8,858 bases of DNA, taken from NCBI GenBank assembly GCA_937919795.1, contig CALFOA010000412.1, forward strand, positions 1 to 8,858, written 5' to 3'. The notes beneath the pieces are model-generated. The model did not search any database and was not told where the DNA came from. It saw only the letters and a program-made list of their open reading frames with translations. Source of the stretch: an uncultured Neisseria sp. (GTDB lineage Bacteria; Pseudomonadota; Gammaproteobacteria; Burkholderiales; Neisseriaceae). Numbering within the stretch: position 1 is the stretch's first letter; each line of letters opens with the position of its first letter. The translations under genes and the position numbers were made by a program. Of this stretch, positions 1-5,231 are shown one piece after another.

Positions 1-280
1 ACCTTGCAAGTACTCTGATGGTGAAGGAGCCTGAGGGGAAACCGTCAAAATGACCTGTGGCTTGGGCGGAAAACACTGGGCAGAGGGAGGGGAAGCGGGG
101 ATTCCGCTCTATTATCATAAATTTTAAGGGACTTTCCCTTGGGCTTTTATCATAATTTTCACAAGAAATCATTCGGCAGAATTTTCCAAAAAATGGGACC
201 AAAAAAGAGCACCAAACATCGGGGAAAAACCGCGGGAAAAATCTGATAGATTGACGAAGAGGTTTTCCGGCTTCCCTTCC
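1..280. other. Non-neisserial DNA with no recognisable gene
   Basis: No reading frame here looks like a known protein. A short frame open from the left edge (bases 3-53, ending PEGKPSK then TGA) could be the tail of a truncated gene or chance. The stretch has runs of purines and of A or T, lacks any DUS, and is contiguous with the regulator fragment to its right, so I take it to come from the same foreign source, probably a Firmicute. It may be the upstream intergenic region of the regulator gene. A minus-strand frame across 169-390 lacks any family resemblance and covers the promoter, so it was not called. Confidence 0.5.
112..159. repeat. Direct repeat TTATCATAA(A)TTTT around a small hairpin
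   Basis: TTATCATAAATTTT (112-125) recurs as TTATCATAATTTT (147-159). Between the copies lies the inverted repeat AAGGGA-CTT-TCCCTT (126-140), with a loop of only three bases. The arrangement could be an operator pair or a weak terminator stem, but no T-run follows directly. The repeat is visible in the sequence; a function is not. Confidence 0.4.
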
Positions 281-309
281 TTTACAAGGGGATACCGTGG
301 GACTATAAT
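281..309 (+). promoter_or_regulatory. Consensus sigma-70/sigma-A type promoter of the regulator fragment
   Basis: TTTACA (281-286) and TATAAT (304-309) are separated by exactly 17 bases, close to the ideal vegetative promoter. Transcription would start near 316, leaving a leader of about 67 bases before the TTG start at 383. In the chimeric sequence as given, this promoter would drive the fused secD frame and secF. Confidence 0.75.
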
Positions 310-367
310 AAACCTGATAATATGAGAAAAAACATTTTTGTGCCAGGTGGCATGGCCAGTTTGTGGG

Positions 368-374
368 AAGGAGG
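368..374 (+). promoter_or_regulatory. Strong Shine-Dalgarno sequence that fixes the TTG start at 383
   Basis: AAGGAGG is followed by an 8-base spacer and TTG (383-385). This sets the start 45 bases inside the longest possible frame, which opens at another TTG (338) with no ribosome binding site. A perfect AAGGAGG with a TTG start is typical of Firmicutes. Confidence 0.75.
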
Positions 375-382
375 CCCGGAAT

Positions 383-598
383 TTGCTCACCTATTCCTTT
401 GAAAACATTGACACGGAGAGCATGTATGAGCATCTTTACCGGTGTATTAAGCAGGATATTCTCCAGAAAAAGCTGCGGGCGGGGGAGAAGCTGCCCTCCA
501 AGCGGACCTTTGCCAAGAATTTGGGGGTAAGCACCATCACCGTGGAGAGCGCCTACGCACAGCTGGTGGCGGAGGGCTTCCTCTACACCCTGCCCAAC
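383..598 (+). pseudogene. N-terminal fragment of a GntR/MocR-type transcriptional regulator
   Basis: About 70 residues of a GntR-family winged helix-turn-helix are visible. They start MLTYSFEN, followed by a helix (YEHLYRCIKQDIL), the GEKLPSKR turn, then FAKNLGVSTITVESAYAQL as the recognition-helix region and an AEGF wing. Start and spacing resemble clostridial MocR proteins, in which this domain precedes an aminotransferase-like PLP domain of about 350 residues. That second domain is absent: the frame passes into SecD instead. Codon use is unlike the rest of the window, with mostly GAG for Glu and CAG for Gln. Family assignment is by motif recognition. A plain GntR protein is an alternative, but the LTYSFEN start favours MocR. 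It ends somewhere in 578-607. Confidence 0.7.
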
Positions 599-2368
599 TT
601 CTTCGGCGAAACCCCGGCGGTACAAGTTTCAACCAACCGCCAATCCATCAGCATCAACAATGAAACCGAAACCCGCCTGCTTGCCGCGTTAAAACAAGCC
701 GGCGTCAATAGCGACGGCACTATTCTTGCCGACAACTCGCTAAAAATCCGTTTCAACAATACCGAAACACAAATCAAAGCCCGCGATGTGATCGAGCAGT
801 CCTTGGGCGACGGCTATATCACCGCGCTCAATCTGGTGCCCAATAGCCCGGAATGGATGGCCAAACTCCGTGCCAACCCGATGTTCCTCGGCCTTGATTT
901 GCGCGGCGGCGTACATTTCACTATGCAGGTGGACATGAAAGCCGCTCTGCAAAAAACCTTTGAACGCTATGCCGGCGATATCCGCCGCGAACTGCGCCGC
1001 CAACAAGTGCGTATTGGTGAAATTGTACAAGAAGACAATAGCTTGAGCGTGCCCTTCCAAGATCCGGCTGCACTCAACAAAGCCTTGCCCGAGTTGCAAA
1101 AACTGTTGCCTGAAACCACGCTTACCAGCGACGGCAGCCGCCTGATTCTCACCCTCTCCAACGATGCGGTGAATAAAATCCGTACCGATGCAGTGAAACA
1201 AAACATCACTACCCTGCATAACCGCGTCAACGAATTAGGCGTGGCCGAGCCGGTGATTCAGCAAGCCGGTGCCGACCGCATCGTGGTGCAACTGCCGGGC
1301 GTGCAAGACACCGCCAAAGCCAAAGACATCATCGGCCGTACCGCCACTTTGGAAGTACGCATGGTGAATGATGATCCTAACTTGGTTCAGCAAGCGCTCG
1401 CCGGTAATGTACCGATGGGCTACGACCTGCTTTACACCGCCGGTGAAAACCCGCAGCCCAATCTGGTCAACAAACAGGTAGAGCTGACCGGTGACAACAT
1501 CAACGATGCCCAACCGAGCTTCGACGAGCAAGGTCAACCGGCCGTCAGCATCAATCTGGACAGCACTGGCGGCAATATCTTCGCCGACCTGACCCGTCAA
1601 AACGTGAATAAACGCATGGCGATGGTATTGATTGACCAAGGTAAAGCCGAAGTGGTCACCGCACCGGTGATTCGCAGCGCCATTACCGGCGGTCGCGTAC
1701 AAATCTCCGGCAGCATGAGTTCTGCCGAAGCCAACGATACTTCATTGTTGCTGCGCGCCGGTTCGCTGGCCGCACCGATGCAGATTGTGGAAGAGCGTAC
1801 CATCGGACCGTCGCTAGGTGCTGAAAACATCGAAAAAGGCTTCAACTCTACCCTGTGGGGCTTTGCCGCAGTAGCCGTGTTTATGGTGATTTACTACCGC
1901 ATGTTCGGCGTGTTCTCAGTGATTGCTCTGAGCGCCAACCTGTTGTTCCTGGTGGCCATCCTCTCCGCACTGCAAGCCACCTTAACGCTGCCGGGTATTG
2001 CCGCGATTGCGTTAACGCTGGGTATGGCGATTGACTCCAACGTGTTGATTAACGAGCGTATCCGTGAAGAACTGCGCGCCGGTGCGCGGCCGCAAACTGC
2101 TATCAGCGAGGGCTACCGCCACGCCTGGAACACCATTGTCGATTCCAACATCACCTCGTTGATTGCCGGTATCGCGCTATTGGTGTTCGGCTCCGGCCCG
2201 GTACGCGGTTTTGCCGTGGTGCACTGTTTAGGTATTCTGACCTCAATGTTCTCTTCGGTAGTCGTTTCTCGTACCTTTGCCAACCTATGGTACGGCAACC
2301 GTCGCAAACTCGATAAGATTTCCATCGGCTCGGTTTGGAAACCCCAATCTGCGGCTGAAAAGGAGTAA
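383..2368 (+). CDS. secD: SecD protein-export subunit, N-terminus replaced by a regulator fragment
   Basis: From residue 67 (numbering from TTG 383, 661 aa in all) this is SecD, the inner-membrane partner of SecF that uses the proton-motive force to pull exported proteins out of SecYEG. The first periplasmic domain starts at FGETPAVQVST and has the GLDLRGG motif (residues 170-176). The IVEERTIGPSLGAENI motif follows, then the five-helix C-terminal membrane block (about 490-645) with GMAIDSNVLINERIREE, whose Asp551 matches the proton-relay Asp of the family. About 595 SecD residues remain of a usual 615-620: the missing 20-odd are the first membrane segment, replaced by a soluble DNA-binding domain. 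As written, the large periplasmic domain has no means of export, so the fusion should not work as SecD. A normal secD probably exists in the source organism. The yajC gene, often upstream, is not seen. Confidence 0.9.
   Translation: MLTYSFENIDTESMYEHLYRCIKQDILQKKLRAGEKLPSKRTFAKNLGVSTITVESAYAQLVAEGFLYTLPNFFGETPAVQVSTNRQSISINNETETRLLAALKQAGVNSDGTILADNSLKIRFNNTETQIKARDVIEQSLGDGYITALNLVPNSPEWMAKLRANPMFLGLDLRGGVHFTMQVDMKAALQKTFERYAGDIRRELRRQQVRIGEIVQEDNSLSVPFQDPAALNKALPELQKLLPETTLTSDGSRLILTLSNDAVNKIRTDAVKQNITTLHNRVNELGVAEPVIQQAGADRIVVQLPGVQDTAKAKDIIGRTATLEVRMVNDDPNLVQQALAGNVPMGYDLLYTAGENPQPNLVNKQVELTGDNINDAQPSFDEQGQPAVSINLDSTGGNIFADLTRQNVNKRMAMVLIDQGKAEVVTAPVIRSAITGGRVQISGSMSSAEANDTSLLLRAGSLAAPMQIVEERTIGPSLGAENIEKGFNSTLWGFAAVAVFMVIYYRMFGVFSVIALSANLLFLVAILSALQATLTLPGIAAIALTLGMAIDSNVLINERIREELRAGARPQTAISEGYRHAWNTIVDSNITSLIAGIALLVFGSGPVRGFAVVHCLGILTSMFSSVVVSRTFANLWYGNRRKLDKISIGSVWKPQSAAEKE
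578..607. other. Chimeric junction between foreign and neisserial DNA
   Basis: The last regulator-like codon is the GAG of AEGF (574-576) and the first clearly SecD-like GAA codon is at 608-610. Between them the frame reads FLYTLPNFFG. LYTLPN is plausible in both families: after the winged helix of MocR proteins, and after the first membrane segment of SecD. A shared stretch near CTCTACACCCTGCCCAA (581-597) would explain both the position and the preserved frame. Glu and Gln codon choice switches here from GAG/CAG to GAA/CAA. The exact breakpoint cannot be placed without the parent sequences. Confidence 0.75.
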
Positions 2369-2371
2369 ATC

Positions 2372-3307
2372 ATGGAATTATTCCGCATTAAACGCGACAT
2401 TCCGTTTATGAGCTACGGCAAGCTCACCACTTTTATCTCGTTGATCACCTTCATCGCAGCGGTGTTCTTTCTGGTCACCAAAGGCTTGAATTTCTCGGTG
2501 GAATTTACCGGCGGCACCGTGATGGAAGTGCAATATTCCAAATCGGCCGATGTGAATAAAGTGCGCAATGATGTTGATACCTTGAAGCTGGGCGAAGTAC
2601 AGGTTCAGGCCTTGGGCTCTACCCAGCACATCATGATCCGCCTTCCGAATAAAGAAGGTGTACCTTCCGCCCAACTCTCCAATCAGGTGATGGATATTCT
2701 GAAAAAAGACGATCCGAAAGTGAGCCTGCGACAGGTTGAGTTTATCGGCCCTCAAGTGGGTGAAGAATTGGTACAAAACGGCCTGATGGCGCTTTCGATG
2801 GTGATCATCGGTATTATCATCTATTTATCGATGCGTTTTGAATGGCGGTTTGCCGTCTCCGCGATTATCGCCAATATGCACGACGTGGTGATTATTCTCG
2901 GCTGTTTCGCCTTCTTTCAATGGGAATTTTCGCTCACCGTACTGGCCGGTATTCTGGCGGTATTGGGTTATTCGGTAAACGAATCGGTGGTGGTATTCGA
3001 CCGTATCCGTGAAAACTTCCGCCGCGGCGCGATGCGTAACAAAACCGTACCGCAGATTATCGATAATGCCATTACCGCCACCATGAGCCGTACCATCATC
3101 ACCCACGGTTCCACCGAAGCGATGGTGATTTCTATGCTGATTTTTGGTGGCGCCGCGCTACAAGGTTTCGCGATGGCACTGACCATCGGCATCGTATTCG
3201 GTATTTATTCTTCGGTATTAGTGGCCAGCCCGCTGTTGCTGATGTTCGGTCTTAACCGCGATAATCTTTCTAAACCACAGAAGAAAAAAGAAGAAGCGGT
3301 GGTATAA
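2372..3307 (+). CDS. secF: SecF, protein-export membrane subunit
   Basis: SecF (311 aa, close to the 323 aa of E. coli SecF) forms the SecDF complex that assists SecYEG late in translocation. It has a first membrane segment at about 17-36, then NFSVEFTGGT (40-49), a periplasmic domain to about 135 that ends EFIGPQVGEEL, and five more membrane segments (about 137-154, 159-182, 187-208, 240-262, 265-292). The family motif GYSVNESVVVFDRIRENFR lies at 199-217, and SRTIITHGST at 239-248. The C-terminus is a short basic/acidic cytoplasmic tail (KPQKKKEEAVV). The ATG is three bases after the secD stop. Its ribosome binding site AAGGAG (2360-2365) sits inside the last secD codons, so the two are translationally coupled. 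A DUS hairpin terminator follows directly. Confidence 0.97.
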   Translation: MELFRIKRDIPFMSYGKLTTFISLITFIAAVFFLVTKGLNFSVEFTGGTVMEVQYSKSADVNKVRNDVDTLKLGEVQVQALGSTQHIMIRLPNKEGVPSAQLSNQVMDILKKDDPKVSLRQVEFIGPQVGEELVQNGLMALSMVIIGIIIYLSMRFEWRFAVSAIIANMHDVVIILGCFAFFQWEFSLTVLAGILAVLGYSVNESVVVFDRIRENFRRGAMRNKTVPQIIDNAITATMSRTIITHGSTEAMVISMLIFGGAALQGFAMALTIGIVFGIYSSVLVASPLLLMFGLNRDNLSKPQKKKEEAVV

Positions 3308-3320
3308 ATCTGCTGAACAA

Positions 3321-3356
3321 AATGCCTGTCTGAAATTTTTCAGACAGGCATTTTTT
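3321..3356 (+). terminator. DUS-pair terminator after secF
   Basis: Two inverted copies of the 12-mer TGCCTGTCTGAA (3323-3334 forward, 3339-3350 reverse) form a 14-bp stem with a four-base loop. A run of six T (3351-3356) follows, giving a rho-independent terminator 13 bases past the secF stop. Using uptake-sequence pairs as terminators is a known neisserial habit. Confidence 0.9.
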
Positions 3357-3387
3357 GTGGAAAATAAACCGAGCATAAAGAATAAAT

Positions 3388-3426
3388 AAGATGCCTGTCT
3401 GAAACTGATTTTCAGACAGGCATCTT
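3388..3426 (-). terminator. Second DUS-pair hairpin, probable ldcA terminator
   Basis: Forward (3392-3403) and reverse (3411-3422) copies of TGCCTGTCTGAA lie in a perfect 17-bp stem (3388-3404 with 3410-3426) and a five-base loop. Read on the minus strand, the stem is followed by a T-rich stretch (CTTATTTATTC), so it most likely ends the ldcA transcript 27 bases past its stop. With the hairpin at 3321 it separates two convergent units. The T-run is interrupted, so termination strength is uncertain; DNA uptake is its other role. Confidence 0.75.
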
Positions 3427-3452
3427 TATGTCACACGAGCTTAATAAGCGCC

Positions 3453-4634
3453 CTACTCCAAATCACTGCTGTCATCCGGGGTTGGAACCACCACACCGTT
3501 ACCAAACGGCACCGGTGGCGGCAACAGAGTATCCAGCGCCAAAGTTGATCTGTCTAAAGTCGGATAGCCACTGAAAGTGACCGAATAACCCCCGTCGCTG
3601 GTTGCCTTAATAGAAGCTTGCGCGCCCAGCGGGAAGGTAGCTTTATTGGTGATGTGGCCAAACGGGAAACCGGTTAACACCTCTACCTTAGCCAAACGCT
3701 GGATTTGGTTGATTACATTGGTGAAATCGTAGCTGCTGTCATACACATCGCGTATACCACCCATGCGGAAATCGCCGAACACAATGGCCTGCTGTTTCTG
3801 CAAAACGCCGGAAACCAGCAGAGTTTGCAGCATACGCTCGATGCGGTAAGGCTGCTCGCCTACGTCTTCTAAGAACAAAATACCGTCTTTGATATCCGGC
3901 ATATACGGGCTGCCCGCCAGCGAGGCCAGTACACTCAGATTACCCCCCCACAACGTACCTTCCAGATTACGGCTACGACGCTGAATAGTAGAAACGCTGA
4001 TGGTATTCGTTGGATTGGCGGAGCCGCTAATAAACGAATCCATGGTATACACGCTCGGCGTGTATTTACCGAATTCGCTATACACCATCGGCCCGGCAAA
4101 ACTGCACATACCTGATTTGGCTAACAAGCCCAACTGTATGGCACATACGTCGCTAAAACCGAAAAACAATGTACCCTGCTCGCGCATCCGTGCACCGAGG
4201 CTGGCCAAATCAATATCCGGCAACAAACGAACCGCACCGTAACCGCCGCGTAAGCCCATCAACACTTTCGGGGTCGCTACCCGGCCGCTGGCCACTTCCT
4301 GAAAATCGGCCAAACGCTCGCGGTCGCTACCGGCAAAACGCTGGTAGCGACGATAAGCCGCTTCTTGGTTGGTAACGGTAAAACCGGCGTTGTATAAACG
4401 GGTTAGACCGGCTTCAATCCGGCCGCGGTCGGCTGCAAAGCCGGAGGGTGCGACAACTCGTAACACATTGTTTCCTGAACGTTGTACTTGAGGTTTTTTC
4501 GGTAATACCGGCTTAGCACCGGTTTGGGTGCTCGGTGGCTTACTGCCTTGGCTGCCGCAAGCTTGCAGCAAACCGGCACCGGCCACCGCCGCACCGGCAC
4601 GCAGAAAATTTCGGCGGGAAGTTTCCCAGTTCAT
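3453..4634 (-). CDS. ldcA: L,D-carboxypeptidase LdcA (peptidase S66), putative Tat-exported lipoprotein
   Basis: Peptidase S66 enzymes cut the L,D bond between meso-DAP and the terminal D-Ala of peptidoglycan tetrapeptides. The protein (393 aa) begins with a twin-arginine-like motif (SRRNFLRA, 6-13), a short Ala/Gly-rich hydrophobic stretch, and a lipobox LLQAC with Cys26 as the lipidated residue, placing it in the periplasm on a membrane. A Pro/Lys/Gln-rich linker (about 27-55) leads to the catalytic domain. The S66 triad is readable: Ser161 in FFGFSD, Glu256 in ILFLEDVGE, His327 in FPFGHITN; the LRGGYG motif is at 128-133. The tail (371-393) is Pro/Asp-rich and probably disordered. The E. 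coli LdcA is cytosolic, whereas an exported LdcA is known in pathogenic Neisseria. The start has AAAGGAT a few bases upstream. It is probably co-transcribed with the HIT gene 65 bases upstream. Confidence 0.92.
   Translation of the reverse strand: MNWETSRRNFLRAGAAVAGAGLLQACGSQGSKPPSTQTGAKPVLPKKPQVQRSGNNVLRVVAPSGFAADRGRIEAGLTRLYNAGFTVTNQEAAYRRYQRFAGSDRERLADFQEVASGRVATPKVLMGLRGGYGAVRLLPDIDLASLGARMREQGTLFFGFSDVCAIQLGLLAKSGMCSFAGPMVYSEFGKYTPSVYTMDSFISGSANPTNTISVSTIQRRSRNLEGTLWGGNLSVLASLAGSPYMPDIKDGILFLEDVGEQPYRIERMLQTLLVSGVLQKQQAIVFGDFRMGGIRDVYDSSYDFTNVINQIQRLAKVEVLTGFPFGHITNKATFPLGAQASIKATSDGGYSVTFSGYPTLDRSTLALDTLLPPPVPFGNGVVVPTPDDSSDLE
3943..3949 (-). repeat. G7 homopolymer inside ldcA
   Basis: Seven consecutive G on the coding strand encode part of Trp229-Gly230-Gly231 in the TLWGGNLS motif. 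The tract is in frame here. Poly-G tracts drive phase variation in neisseriae, but usually at greater length, and WGGN is a conserved family motif that accounts for the run. Confidence 0.6.
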
Positions 4635-4699
4635 GGTTATCCTTTCAACTGATGCTTACTGGTAAATCAAACAGGCATCTTGAAGTTTATTGATTTGTA

Positions 4700-5107
4700 T
4701 TAGGCGGCTTGCAGCAAGATATTTTTCACTTGCGCCACCCAGTCTACGGGTAAATCAGGCTGAGTTTCACGCTTTGCCGGCGCCCAAATCGGCGCAGGAA
4801 AACAGGCATCGTCTTCAAAGCGGGCAATCACATGCCAATGCAAGTGCGGTACCATATTACCCAAACTCGCCAGATTGATTTTGGTTGGATTCAACACTTG
4901 ACGCATCGCCTGCTCCACTTTGCATACCATCTGCATCAATTCGCTGCGATCCGCAGGTGGCAAATCGGTCATTTCCGCCACATGCTGCTGCCAAATCACG
5001 CGGCAAAACGCCGGAGCATTGGGCTCGTCATGTACCGCAATCACCCGCAGTTTTTCGGTTTGCAGCAATACTTCTTCATCGGCAGCCAAGCAAATCGGGC
5101 AAGACAT
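4700..5107 (-). CDS. HIT-family nucleotide-binding protein
   Basis: A small cytoplasmic histidine-triad protein of 135 residues. The active-site motif is HLHWHV, with His88, His90 and His92, preceded by KINLASLGNMVP (76-87). Such proteins hydrolyse or transfer nucleotidyl groups from nucleotide phosphoramidates, adenylates or dinucleoside polyphosphates; the true substrate cannot be read here. The N-terminus MSCPICL holds a Cys pair (3 and 6) that, with His42 in QQHVAEM, resembles the zinc site of some HIT proteins. Two adjacent ATGs (5110 and 5107) follow AAAAGGA; the second has the better 6-base spacing and was chosen, the first would add one Met. A longer frame opening at 5218 runs through the DUS hairpin and was rejected. 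It follows a terminator and precedes ldcA on the same strand. Confidence 0.9.
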   Translation of the reverse strand: MSCPICLAADEEVLLQTEKLRVIAVHDEPNAPAFCRVIWQQHVAEMTDLPPADRSELMQMVCKVEQAMRQVLNPTKINLASLGNMVPHLHWHVIARFEDDACFPAPIWAPAKRETQPDLPVDWVAQVKNILLQAA

Positions 5108-5149
5108 CATATTTCCTTTTACAACAAGAGTGTGGATGATAAAAGAATA

Positions 5150-5210
5150 ATGCCTGTCTGAAAACATTTTACCGACACAACAGTTGTCGTTTTTATTTTC
5201 AGACAGGCAT
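5150..5210 (-). terminator. Long-loop DUS pair with an inner hairpin, after maeB
   Basis: TGCCTGTCTGAA (5151-5162) and its reverse copy (5198-5209) give a 15-bp outer stem (5150-5164 with 5196-5210). Unlike the other two pairs, the copies are 35 bases apart. The loop contains a second small stem, CGACA (5173-5177) with TGTCG (5185-5189). The element begins 21 bases past the maeB stop and read on the minus strand is followed by TATTCTTTTATC, so it plausibly terminates maeB before the HIT gene. Its weak T-run leaves partial read-through possible. Confidence 0.7.
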
Positions 5211-5231
5211 ATTTTCACTACCTTTTAATAC

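Noticed and set aside
338..382. Longer start of the fused frame at TTG 338
   Set aside because: It has no ribosome binding site, whereas TTG 383 has AAGGAGG at ideal spacing and matches the usual start of the regulator family.
169..390. 73-residue minus-strand frame in the left segment
   Set aside because: It crosses the strong promoter and the regulator start on the other strand, has no family resemblance and no ribosome binding site that I can see.
740..1702. Minus-strand frames opposite secD (159 and 155 residues)
   Set aside because: They are antisense shadows of a well-conserved gene and have no recognisable motif.
4666..4677. Possible DUS between the HIT gene and ldcA
   Set aside because: On the minus strand it reads TGCCTGTTTGAT, two mismatches from the local DUS, so it may be a decayed copy but is too weak to call.
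5111..5218. N-terminal extension of the HIT protein
   Set aside because: The extra 36-37 codons run through the DUS hairpin and lack homologous features; AAAAGGA directly precedes the ATG pair at 5110/5107.
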